DNA from: Bacteroidales bacterium UBA1173
Lineage (GTDB): Bacteria; Bacteroidota; Bacteroidia; Bacteroidales; F082
Length of the DNA stretch: 64,000 bases
Direction of reading: 5' to 3'
Assembly: GCA_002311655.1 (NCBI GenBank)
Contig: DBYZ01000009.1
Span: 74,453 to 138,452, forward strand
The notes below the pieces were generated by a model. It was not told the DNA's origin. It saw only the letters and a list, made by a program, of their open reading frames with translations, and ran no database searches. Both the position numbers and the translations under genes were made by a program. Shown piece by piece: positions 1 to 7,242 of the stretch (the first letter of the stretch is position 1; every line of letters begins with the position of its first letter).

Positions 1-1
1 C

Positions 2-208
2 GACAAGTTCTGCAAATGGATGCTCACCGACTTCAACTACAACGGCAAGACTGTGATGCTCGCTCCAGCAAGCGGATTCTATTCAACAATCGGTCTCGGC
101 CGTCAGGAAGTGCGCTTGAGCTACTGCCTCAACTGCGACGACTTGAAAGACGCTATGATGATTCTCGGAAAAGCTCTCGAAGTGTATCCAGGTAAGAGAA
201 GTTTCTAA
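2..208 (+). CDS. Aminotransferase class I/II (AspC-like), C-terminal end only
   Basis: Only the last 68 codons lie in the window; the frame is open from base 2. The tail contains 'APASGFYST' and 'GRQEVRLSY', typical of the C-terminal small domain of fold-type I PLP aminotransferases of the aspartate type in Bacteroidales. The Arg in 'EVRLSY' fits the family's conserved arginine that binds the substrate carboxylate. The PLP lysine lies outside the window. The TAA stop (206-208) overlaps the stop of the convergent downstream gene. Substrate specificity cannot be judged from this fragment. Confidence 0.8.
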   Translation, partial: DKFCKWMLTDFNYNGKTVMLAPASGFYSTIGLGRQEVRLSYCLNCDDLKDAMMILGKALEVYPGKRSF

Positions 209-1389
209 TAAATCAGATATTTTTCTCTGATTATCAGATAGTTATCGATTCCGGACTTCCACGATGAACGTATTTCATCCTCTGAAGCTCCGGAATCGAT
301 TTTTTGTTGCATGTCGGCAATACCAACCAATTTTATGAAATAGTTGTTGAAAAACTTTTCGTCGTCTTTCAACTGTTTTCTTGCGTCAAGAATCCACGAA
401 AGATTCAGCTTTTGCTCGTTGTTTTGATAATTGTGAGCGTATTCGGTTAAATTCTTTCCGTGACATTCCTTGTCGGAATAAAGTGGCGCGCGATGACCTT
501 CGGCGGTTCTCGGAATAAACACGAAATCGTCAGTCATTGCTGGATGTCCGTAGACTTGAAACGGCATGTCGGTGCCACGTCCGACACTCACATCGGTGCC
601 TTCAAACAAACAAAGCGAAGGATAGAGGTAAACTGACTCCCAGTTCGGCAGGTTCGGCGACGGCTTCACTGGCAGCTTGTAAATCGCGTTTCTGATGTAG
701 TTTCCGAGCGGAATCACAGTCAGGTCGCACTGAAGACCGGCAGTTAGCCATTGCTCGCCGTTGACCATTAAAGCATATTCTCCTATGGTTAATCCGTAAA
801 CTATTGGCACACAATGCATTCCGACAAATGAGGAGTTTTCTTTCTCAAGCACTGGACCGTCAACATAGAAACCGTTCGGGTTTGGACGGTCGAGCACAAT
901 GACGGGAATCTCGTTTTCAGCGGCGGCTTCCATCACATAAGTCATCGTGGAGATGTATGTGTAGAAACGGCAACCAACATCTTGAAGGTCAAACAAAAGA
1001 ATATCAATGCCTTGCAGCTGTTCGGCAGTAGGTTTTTTGTTCTTTCCGTAAAGCGAAACGATGGAAATTCCGGTCTTTGCATCCACACCTGAAGCGATAG
1101 AGGCGCCTTCGTCGGCAGTGCCGCGAAATCCATGCTCTGGCGTGAAAATGCATTGAATATCAATGTTATAACTCAGTAAAGTGTCGATGAGATGCGTGCC
1201 GTTGTCCATGATGCTCGTCTGATTTGCCACAACTCCCACGTGTTTGTACTCAAGCAATGGAAGGTAATTCTCGGTTTGCATCGCGCCAGTCACAGCGTCT
1301 TTAGCATCGAGAAGTTTGAGTTCTTGAGCTTTGATATTCAATGATATAGATATGAGGATAGCAAATAAAGCTAAAATTTTTCTTGGCAT
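205..1389 (-). CDS. namZ: DUF1343 / NamZ-like exo-beta-N-acetylmuramidase, secreted
   Basis: A 394-residue protein starting with a signal peptide (MPRKILALFAIL...NIKAQ). Motifs such as 'VANQTSI', 'IFTPEHGFRGTADEG', 'LLFDLQDVGCRFYTYISTM', 'LDRPNPNG' and 'LFEGTDVSVGRGTD' are diagnostic of the DUF1343 family, whose characterised member NamZ (YzbB) removes terminal MurNAc from peptidoglycan fragments. The frame is open further upstream, but the start at 1389 is chosen because the signal peptide begins there and the upstream part runs into the divergent gene. Likely role: periplasmic muropeptide turnover. An Mpl-like recycling ligase is encoded about 3 kb away. The family call is firm; the exact substrate is inferred. 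Confidence 0.9.
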   Translation of the reverse strand: MPRKILALFAILISISLNIKAQELKLLDAKDAVTGAMQTENYLPLLEYKHVGVVANQTSIMDNGTHLIDTLLSYNIDIQCIFTPEHGFRGTADEGASIASGVDAKTGISIVSLYGKNKKPTAEQLQGIDILLFDLQDVGCRFYTYISTMTYVMEAAAENEIPVIVLDRPNPNGFYVDGPVLEKENSSFVGMHCVPIVYGLTIGEYALMVNGEQWLTAGLQCDLTVIPLGNYIRNAIYKLPVKPSPNLPNWESVYLYPSLCLFEGTDVSVGRGTDMPFQVYGHPAMTDDFVFIPRTAEGHRAPLYSDKECHGKNLTEYAHNYQNNEQKLNLSWILDARKQLKDDEKFFNNYFIKLVGIADMQQKIDSGASEDEIRSSWKSGIDNYLIIREKYLIY

Positions 1390-1404
1390 ATTCAATATTT
1401 TTTT

Positions 1405-1412
1405 TAATTTTG
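1405..1412 (+). promoter_or_regulatory. Bacteroidetes -7 element for the permease gene
   Basis: TAATTTTG matches the TAnnTTTG consensus and lies 16 nt before the ATG at 1429, which implies a very short leader. No clear -33 TTTG is seen. Confidence 0.55.
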
Positions 1413-1428
1413 CAATGATAAGAAAAAA

Positions 1429-2649
1429 ATGAACGCGTCGACATTCATATCGAAAAGAATTTTTTCTTTGTCGAAGGAAAATCTGTCCTCGACAGTGATG
1501 CGTATTGCCGTCACCAGTGTAGCTCTTGGAATCACTATCATGTTGATTTCCATTGCTGTAGTGGTCGGTTTTAAGAATCAGATAAAGGATAAAGTTATTG
1601 GTTTTGTCGCTCCGATTCACGTGCAGGCATTGAACCAGAACGAGTCGATTGAGGAGACTCCGTTTCTCTTTAATGATCGGTTGAAACACTGTCTGGACAT
1701 GCCTTTCATCACAGAGATGCACAAGACTGCCAACAAAGCGGGCATCATCAAAACAGACGATGAGATTCATGCTGTGGTGCTGAAAGGTGTTGATTTCGAT
1801 TACAATTGGAAGTATATTGATTCATATCTTGTTGGTGGCGAGATTCCGCAATACGTTGAGAATGAACGCTCTAACGATGTCGTTGTCTCTAATATCATTG
1901 CTCATAAGATGAATCTGAACGTCGGTGACCCGGTGCGAATTTGGTTTGTCGATCAGGACATGAAGGCGAGAGGCCGCAAATTCACAGTGAAAGGTCTCTA
2001 TGAAACCGGTCTTCAGGAATGCGATGAACGTTATGTGTATTGCGATTTGAATCAGATCAGACGACTCAATGGCTGGGATAACGATGAAATCGGGCATCTC
2101 GAGATTTGGGTTGACGATGAGAAAAATATAGAGGAATACAATCGCAAGATTTACTTCGGCATCCCGACAGAACTCGTGTCGTATTCGGCGATGGACAGCT
2201 ATCCGCAGATTTTCGACTGGCTCGCGCTTCAGGATATGAACGTGGTGATCATCATTATTTTGATGTTGCTTGTCGCAGGTATCACAATAATCAGTATGTT
2301 GTTGATAATCATACTGGAACGTACATCAACAATTGGTCTGCTCAAGGCAATGGGAGCGAGCAACGGACTCATCAGAAGCATCTTCCTAAAACGTTCGTGC
2401 CGTATTTTATTGATAGGTATGGCGATAGGAAACATCATCGGAATAGGGTTGTGCCTTATCCAACAATACACCAATGTCATCTCGCTTTCGCCAGAATCGT
2501 ATTATCTGTCAGCAGTTCCGATTGAATTGAACATTTGGCATATCTTGGCATTGAACTTCGGCACGATGATTCTCTGGGTTTTGATGCTGCTGTTGCCGAC
2601 CATGCTCATTAACAATGTAAGACCTTCAAAATCAATTAGATTCGAATAA
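1429..2649 (+). CDS. LolC/E-type (FtsX-like) ABC transporter permease
   Basis: A 406-residue inner-membrane protein with the MacB/FtsX architecture: one membrane segment near the N-terminus (residues about 20-50), a large periplasmic domain to about residue 265, then three C-terminal membrane segments (about 270-300, 320-345, 365-400). Features include 'ILERTSTIGLLKAMGAS', the coupling-helix region of this family. In Bacteroidetes a single LolC/E-like permease commonly serves lipoprotein release; the ATPase LolD is not adjacent. It could be another FtsX-family transporter. Confidence 0.8.
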   Translation: MNASTFISKRIFSLSKENLSSTVMRIAVTSVALGITIMLISIAVVVGFKNQIKDKVIGFVAPIHVQALNQNESIEETPFLFNDRLKHCLDMPFITEMHKTANKAGIIKTDDEIHAVVLKGVDFDYNWKYIDSYLVGGEIPQYVENERSNDVVVSNIIAHKMNLNVGDPVRIWFVDQDMKARGRKFTVKGLYETGLQECDERYVYCDLNQIRRLNGWDNDEIGHLEIWVDDEKNIEEYNRKIYFGIPTELVSYSAMDSYPQIFDWLALQDMNVVIIIILMLLVAGITIISMLLIIILERTSTIGLLKAMGASNGLIRSIFLKRSCRILLIGMAIGNIIGIGLCLIQQYTNVISLSPESYYLSAVPIELNIWHILALNFGTMILWVLMLLLPTMLINNVRPSKSIRFE

Positions 2650-2665
2650 TAAAACTATAAACGTC

Positions 2666-3091
2666 ATGATGGAAAATTTTAAAATTGAACCTTTAAAAGG
2701 ATATGGCGACCTCCATTTCGGGATGCCTATCGACGATGTTGTCGAAGTGCTTGGCCAGCCTACAAACCAAGAGGAAATTGAATCCGCTTACGAAGACGAC
2801 AGCCATGTTATCGTTTTGGACTATGAAGACAACGATTTCTCGGCCTATTTCGAGGGAAATGCAGCGATGAAACTCACTAATTTCTACACTTTTAACGAGA
2901 AATCAGAGCTTTTCGGTGCAAAAATCTTCGATCTTAATAAAGAAGAAGTCATCGAGTTGATGAAACAAAATGGCTACGAAGAGTTTAACGAAGACAAGGA
3001 AGACGGCGACTGCGTAACTTTTGACGAATTGAATATCGATTTCTATTTCGATGATAATCAGTTAGTTGAGGTGTTTTGGGAGTGCCAGTGA
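2666..3091 (+). CDS. Hypothetical acidic cytosolic protein
   Basis: A 141-residue, strongly acidic protein without signal peptide or membrane segment. I do not recognise the family. The N-terminal 'GYGDLHFGMPIDDVVEVLGQP' type of segment resembles the helix-turn 'GMs.deV..llG.P' seen in several small unrelated domains, so no function is assigned. It follows the permease gene by 16 nt and may be cotranscribed. Its 3' end overlaps the 3' end of the convergent xerD gene by 34 nt, so the last 11 codons are read on both strands. Confidence 0.75.
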   Translation: MMENFKIEPLKGYGDLHFGMPIDDVVEVLGQPTNQEEIESAYEDDSHVIVLDYEDNDFSAYFEGNAAMKLTNFYTFNEKSELFGAKIFDLNKEEVIELMKQNGYEEFNEDKEDGDCVTFDELNIDFYFDDNQLVEVFWECQ

Positions 3092-3984
3092 GGATGAAAC
3101 TCCATAATCACCTGACGCAGATATTCGTCTGAAACGTGAGTGTAAATCTCAGTTGTCGAGATGCTTGAATGTCCCAGCATTTGCTGGACAGCACGCAAAT
3201 CGGCACCGCCTTCGAGAAGATGTGTCGCAAACGAATGCCTAAACGTGTGCGGGCTTATCGTTTTCTTGATTCCGGCTTTTTCAGCGAGACTTTTTACCAA
3301 AAGAAAGACACTTTGGCGTGTGAGACTTGTTCCTCGTGCGCTGATAAACACTTTGTCGGTGAATTTCGGCTTGATTTCCTGATGAAGACGCTCGCCTTGA
3401 GTGTAGTTTATCAGCTCCTTCAACGTCTTTTTGCCTATCGGTATGAGTCGTTCCTTGTCGCCTTTACCGATAACTTTTATGAATTCGTCTTTGGTATATA
3501 TGTCACTGATATTCAATGAAATAACTTCTGATACACGAAGCCCGCAACCATACATGATCTCAATAATCGCTTTGTTTCGATGACCGAATTGCTGGCTTAG
3601 GTCGATGCAGTTCATCATGCTGACGATTTCCTCATAGCTCAGCACTTCCGGGATATGCCGTCCGATAGTCGGGAAACTGACGAGCAGGGTGGGGTCTTTT
3701 TCGCAAATATGCTCCTGAATAAGGTACCTGTAAAAACTCTTCAATCCCGACAGAATCCTAGCCTGCGACGAGGCGCTGATGCCTAAATCATATAGTTTTG
3801 CGATGAAATTCTCAATATCATGATGCGTGATCTCTGTTATTGGATGAGAATCGGAACTATCCTCAAGATGTTGCCTAAACAATTCAATATCATGGCAATA
3901 CGCATTGATGGTATTGTCTGACAACGACTGCTCAAGGCGCAGATAATCGCTGAAATGCTTTATCAAATTACTGTCCAATAACAT
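3058..3984 (-). CDS. xerD: Site-specific tyrosine recombinase XerD
   Basis: A 308-residue tyrosine recombinase. N-terminal SAM-like core-binding domain about 1-95, catalytic domain about 110-300. All catalytic residues are visible: R150 ('GCGLRVSEV'), K174 ('GKGDKER'), H246 and R249 ('SPHTFRHSFATHLLEGGA'), H272 ('LGHSS') and nucleophile Y281 ('TEIYTHV'). Length and motif spelling fit chromosomal XerC/D dimer-resolution recombinases rather than a phage integrase. No dif site was recognised here. It has its own promoter and overlaps the gene at 2666-3091 tail to tail. Confidence 0.93.
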   Translation of the reverse strand: MLLDSNLIKHFSDYLRLEQSLSDNTINAYCHDIELFRQHLEDSSDSHPITEITHHDIENFIAKLYDLGISASSQARILSGLKSFYRYLIQEHICEKDPTLLVSFPTIGRHIPEVLSYEEIVSMMNCIDLSQQFGHRNKAIIEIMYGCGLRVSEVISLNISDIYTKDEFIKVIGKGDKERLIPIGKKTLKELINYTQGERLHQEIKPKFTDKVFISARGTSLTRQSVFLLVKSLAEKAGIKKTISPHTFRHSFATHLLEGGADLRAVQQMLGHSSISTTEIYTHVSDEYLRQVIMEFHPHWHSQNTSTN

Positions 3985-3998
3985 TATTTAATTTTATG

Positions 3999-4006
3999 CA
4001 AAAATA
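3999..4006 (-). promoter_or_regulatory. -7 promoter element for xerD
   Basis: TATTTTTG on the minus strand, 14 nt before the xerD ATG. Matches TAnnTTTG. Confidence 0.55.
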
Positions 4007-4058
4007 CTAAAAAAATAATTGTGATAAACCATAAGGTGTTGATAGTAATTTATGAATA

Positions 4059-4133
4059 GAATTTTAACGTCATTCTCGAATTACTCTCAGTACCCTGTGG
4101 TAAGTCGTAATTCTGCGTATGACATTAAAATTC
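4059..4133. repeat. Palindromic repeat, family 1, copy 1 (upstream of mpl)
   Basis: A 75-bp imperfect palindrome. The outer arms (GAATTTTAACGTCAT and ATGACATTAAAATTC) pair with one mismatch, an inner stem is GAATTAC/GTAATTC, and the core is TACC-CTGT-GGTA. A second copy in the same orientation lies at 5547-5619. Several base differences between the copies preserve pairing (see findings). This copy sits between the divergent xerD and mpl promoters, so it is not simply a terminator. Confidence 0.85.
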
Positions 4134-4158
4134 TATTTTATCATTTCAAACTTTTTTG

Positions 4159-4166
4159 TATCTTTG
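4159..4166 (+). promoter_or_regulatory. mpl: -7 promoter element for mpl
   Basis: TATCTTTG, a TAnnTTTG match, 20 nt before the ATG at 4187. It supports that start over an upstream in-frame ATG at 4052. Confidence 0.65.
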
Positions 4167-4186
4167 CCGTTACAAATATTGAAAAT

Positions 4187-5545
4187 ATGAAGAAAGTCCA
4201 TTTTATTGCAGTTGGCGGCAGCGCGATGCACAACCTCGCAATCGCCTTACACAGAAAGGGTTATGAAGTTACAGGATCCGATGACGAGATTTTTGAGCCA
4301 TCGAGAACACGTTTGGAGAAAGAAGGCATTTTGCCAAAAGAATTCGGTTGGCATCCGGAGGTTTTAGATGATTCGTATGAGGCTGTGATTTTGGGAATGC
4401 ATGCACGCATCGACAACCCGGAACTCGTTAGAGCTCAAGAACTTGGACTTAAGATTTACTCGTATCCGGAATATCTTTACGAGCAAAGCAAAGACAAGAT
4501 CCGCATCGTGATTGGTGGAAGCCATGGCAAGACAACTATCACATCGATGATTCTGCATGTGATGAAACAAGCCGGCATCGAGACCGATTTCATGGTCGGG
4601 GCACAGCTTGAAGGCTTCGACGTGATGGTGCGCCTCAGCGAGACCGCGAAATATATGGTGATTGAGGGTGACGAATATCTAACATCACCGATAGACCGTG
4701 TGCCGAAATTCCATAAATATCATCCGCATATCGCAGTGATTTCAGGTATTGGCTGGGACCATGTCAACGTGTTCCCGACATTTGACAGTTATCTTGAACA
4801 GTTCAGAATCTTCGTGAAAACCATCGAAAAAGGCGGCTGCCTGATTTACGACGGTAACGATGTGGAGGCAAAGAAAATCGCTGAAAACGCTGACGTTCCG
4901 ACATACGGCTACGAGATTCATCCGTACAGAACTGCAGGCGATGATACCATTTTGATTATGCCTGACGGAAAAGAGGAGAAGGTGCAGATTTTCGGTGAGC
5001 ATAACATGAAGAATATCAACGCCGCACGTTATGTCGCGAAGCAGGTCGGCATCAGCGACGAGCAGTTTTATGAGGCGATAAAGACGTTTAAAGGTGCTGC
5101 AAGAAGACTCGAACTTCTGTTTGAAAACAAAGCCAAAGGCAACCTCGTGTTTCGTGACTTTGCACATGCACCGTCGAAAGTTTTGGCAACAGTGAAAGCT
5201 CTTCGTGAGCAATATGCAAACAAGAACTTATTGGTAGTCTTTGAGTTACATACCTACAGCAGCCTCAGCGAGGTCTTCATCGACCACTATGCGCACTGCC
5301 TCGACAACTGTGACAAAGCCGTTGTCTTCTACGACCCGCATGCCGTCGCTATCAAGAAACTCGAGATGATGACCGACGAACGCATCATCAAAGGCTTCCA
5401 ACGCCATGATTTACAGGTGGTTCACTCAAAAGACGAACTGGTAAAGCTTTTAAACGGCTTGGACAGAAATAACATGGTAGGAGGCTTTATGTCATCTGGT
5501 GATTTCAACGGATTGACTACAGAAGATCTGAAATTATTGTTCTGA
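4187..5545 (+). CDS. mpl: Mpl-like UDP-N-acetylmuramate:murein-peptide ligase (Mur ligase family)
   Basis: A 452-residue Mur ligase. The N-terminal UDP-binding segment 'HFIAVGGSAMHNLAIAL' is followed by the ATP loop 'GGSHGKTTITS', the central-domain motif 'EGDEYLTS', and a C-terminal domain with 'FAHAPSK' and 'FELHTYSSLSEVF'. This pattern matches Mpl, which attaches recycled L-Ala-gamma-D-Glu-DAP peptides to UDP-MurNAc. The start at 4187 is chosen because homology to the UDP-binding fold begins immediately there, a promoter box lies just upstream, and the upstream in-frame stretch is repeat sequence. It is consistent with peptidoglycan recycling together with the NamZ-like enzyme. Confidence 0.85.
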   Translation: MKKVHFIAVGGSAMHNLAIALHRKGYEVTGSDDEIFEPSRTRLEKEGILPKEFGWHPEVLDDSYEAVILGMHARIDNPELVRAQELGLKIYSYPEYLYEQSKDKIRIVIGGSHGKTTITSMILHVMKQAGIETDFMVGAQLEGFDVMVRLSETAKYMVIEGDEYLTSPIDRVPKFHKYHPHIAVISGIGWDHVNVFPTFDSYLEQFRIFVKTIEKGGCLIYDGNDVEAKKIAENADVPTYGYEIHPYRTAGDDTILIMPDGKEEKVQIFGEHNMKNINAARYVAKQVGISDEQFYEAIKTFKGAARRLELLFENKAKGNLVFRDFAHAPSKVLATVKALREQYANKNLLVVFELHTYSSLSEVFIDHYAHCLDNCDKAVVFYDPHAVAIKKLEMMTDERIIKGFQRHDLQVVHSKDELVKLLNGLDRNNMVGGFMSSGDFNGLTTEDLKLLF

Positions 5546-5546
5546 T

Positions 5547-5619
5547 ATTTTTAATGCCATTTTCGAATTGCTCTCAGTACCCTGTGGTAAGTCGCAATTC
5601 TGCAAATGGCATTAAAAAT
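5547..5619. repeat. Palindromic repeat, family 1, copy 2 (downstream of mpl)
   Basis: A 73-bp palindrome in the same orientation as the copy at 4059-4133, with perfectly pairing arms ATTTTTAATGCCATT and AATGGCATTAAAAAT, an inner GAATTGC/GCAATTC stem and the same TACC-CTGT-GGTA core. It fills the gap between the convergent mpl and amidohydrolase genes, where it could also act as a bidirectional terminator. Confidence 0.85.
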
Positions 5620-5622
5620 GAT

Positions 5623-7197
5623 CTAATACACCATCTCCCCATCAATAAACGTGTTCATCACCTTTACCCCTGGTATTTTCTCATCATCAATACTCATAAT
5701 GTCATCGGAAAGTATCACAAAATCTGCTTCTTTACCGATTTCGATGCTGCCTTTGCGGGACTCGGCGAAGTAACCTTTCGCTGCCCAGATGGTCATTGAT
5801 CTTAAAGCCTCCTCGCGACTTAACTTACTGTCAGTGAGGTGTTTGCGTGCTACTGACGAATAGAAAGTCTTGAGAGGGGAGATATGTTCAATAGGGAAGT
5901 CGGTGCCGTTGATGAGCCAGCCGTTTTGCAGGAGCAAAGTCTTGTATGCGTAGGCGTACTTAACTCGTTCAGAACCAAGGCGTTCTTCCGCCCATGGCAT
6001 GTCGGATGTGCAGTGCGTCGCTTGAATCGAAGGTATGATATTGTATGCTTTATAAAGCGCAAAGTCCTGTGGTGCAACAACTTGCGAGTGCTCAATACGC
6101 CATCTGAGGTCGTTTTCCCCTTTGAGAAACTTCGCATATTCATTGAGAATCATGTGTACGCCAGCATCGCCGATGGCATGGCAGCAGACTTGGTAACCAG
6201 CGTTGTAGGCCTTTTCGCAGACATGGTCATAGAAATCTTCGTTTTCAACGTATAATCCATAGGTTTCTGGCGCATCGGAATAAGGCTCAAGCAATTTGGC
6301 TCCTCGTGAACCGAGAGCGCCGTCAGCATAGATTTTCACTGAGCGCACTGTAAGCCGTTCTTTCTCAATGACTCCGAATTTCATGAAGTAATCCATCGTC
6401 TCGTCGTCAGGGTTGATCATCGCGTTGATTTTCATCTTAAGAACGTCGCGTTGCTGCAATGAATCAATCAAAGCTATGGATTTGATATCCAAACCAGCAT
6501 CGGTGACGCCTGTGAGTCCATGTTTGAAACAGTCGCGTTGTGCTATCTTTAACGCCTTGATTTTCTGAGTGTTATTTAATTTCGGAACAGCAGCCTTTGC
6601 CATATCGGCCGCGTTATCGAGAAGTATGCCGTTTGGCTTAATGTCGATGCCTGTTTTTCCGTATAATCCGATGAGTTTCAATACATTGTCGCTCACAAGC
6701 ACTGCGTGACCGTCAACTCGGGTAATCAGCACTTTCTTATCTGGAAACTTTTTGTTAAGCTCGGTGTTTTCAGGGAATTGCTTCACTTCCCAAAGGTTCT
6801 GGTCCCAACCACGCCCGAGAAGCCAGTCTGAATCGTTGTTTTTGTTATGTTTTGCAAGTCTTTCGAGCACTTCTTCAAACGATTTACAGCCATATAAATC
6901 GGCATATCGCACTTTCGTTTCGCCATAACCCACAAAGTGGCAGTGACCGTCGATAAAGCCAGGATAGATGCTTTGTCCTTGAGCGTCAAGGGTTTTGACG
7001 GCATTGTAATGTCTTAAAATCTCTTTGTCGGAACCGATAGCGACAAACTTGCCGTCTTTGACAGCAAACGCATTAGCTTTACTAAATTGATTGTCAACGG
7101 TATACACGTTGGCGTTATGGACTATCAGGTCGACTTTGGTTTTGCTGCAGGAGGTAAACATTGTAAGCAACAAAAATATGGCTGAAATTCTTCTCAT
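5623..7197 (-). CDS. YtcJ-type amidohydrolase (Amidohydro_3), lipoprotein
   Basis: A 524-residue metal-dependent amidohydrolase with a lipoprotein signal (MRRISAIFLLLTMFTSC, lipidated Cys at 17). 'NANVYTVD', 'VKDGKFVAIG', 'IYPGFIDGHCHF' (metal-binding HxH) and 'DGALGSRGAKLLEPY' followed by 'QVCCHAIGDAGV' are characteristic of the YtcJ-like Amidohydro_3 subgroup. The C-terminal metal residue region is 'NGTDFPIEH'. The natural substrate of these exported enzymes is not established. An intrinsic terminator of the upstream gene ends only 5 nt before the ATG, so the promoter is unclear. Confidence 0.85.
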   Translation of the reverse strand: MRRISAIFLLLTMFTSCSKTKVDLIVHNANVYTVDNQFSKANAFAVKDGKFVAIGSDKEILRHYNAVKTLDAQGQSIYPGFIDGHCHFVGYGETKVRYADLYGCKSFEEVLERLAKHNKNNDSDWLLGRGWDQNLWEVKQFPENTELNKKFPDKKVLITRVDGHAVLVSDNVLKLIGLYGKTGIDIKPNGILLDNAADMAKAAVPKLNNTQKIKALKIAQRDCFKHGLTGVTDAGLDIKSIALIDSLQQRDVLKMKINAMINPDDETMDYFMKFGVIEKERLTVRSVKIYADGALGSRGAKLLEPYSDAPETYGLYVENEDFYDHVCEKAYNAGYQVCCHAIGDAGVHMILNEYAKFLKGENDLRWRIEHSQVVAPQDFALYKAYNIIPSIQATHCTSDMPWAEERLGSERVKYAYAYKTLLLQNGWLINGTDFPIEHISPLKTFYSSVARKHLTDSKLSREEALRSMTIWAAKGYFAESRKGSIEIGKEADFVILSDDIMSIDDEKIPGVKVMNTFIDGEMVY

Positions 7198-7202
7198 GAT
7201 AT

Positions 7203-7230
7203 AAAAAGGGCTGACAAATTCTGCCAGCCC
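7203..7230 (-). terminator. Intrinsic terminator of the Omp28-like gene
   Basis: Minus strand: a GGGCTG...CAGCCC stem-loop (extends to 9 bp with one wobble) followed by TTTTT. It lies 13 nt past the stop of the Omp28-like gene and its T-run ends 5 nt before the start codon of the next gene. Confidence 0.8.
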
Positions 7231-7242
7231 GTATGATTTAAC

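Noticed and set aside
1390..1770. N-terminal extension of the NamZ-like protein
   Set aside because: It runs antisense into the divergent permease gene, and a clear signal peptide starts at 1389.
4059..4133. Palindrome as an integron attC-like recombination site
   Set aside because: Length and folding are suggestive, but the ends do not match the GTTRRRY core and no integron integrase or gene-cassette array is nearby.
4052..4186. In-frame N-terminal extension of mpl
   Set aside because: The extra 45 codons are encoded by the palindromic repeat and promoter region; Mur-ligase homology starts at 4187.
4162..4362. CRISPR array or spaced direct repeats anywhere in the window
   Set aside because: No short direct repeats with regular spacers were seen; the repeats found are isolated palindromes. 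No cas genes are present.
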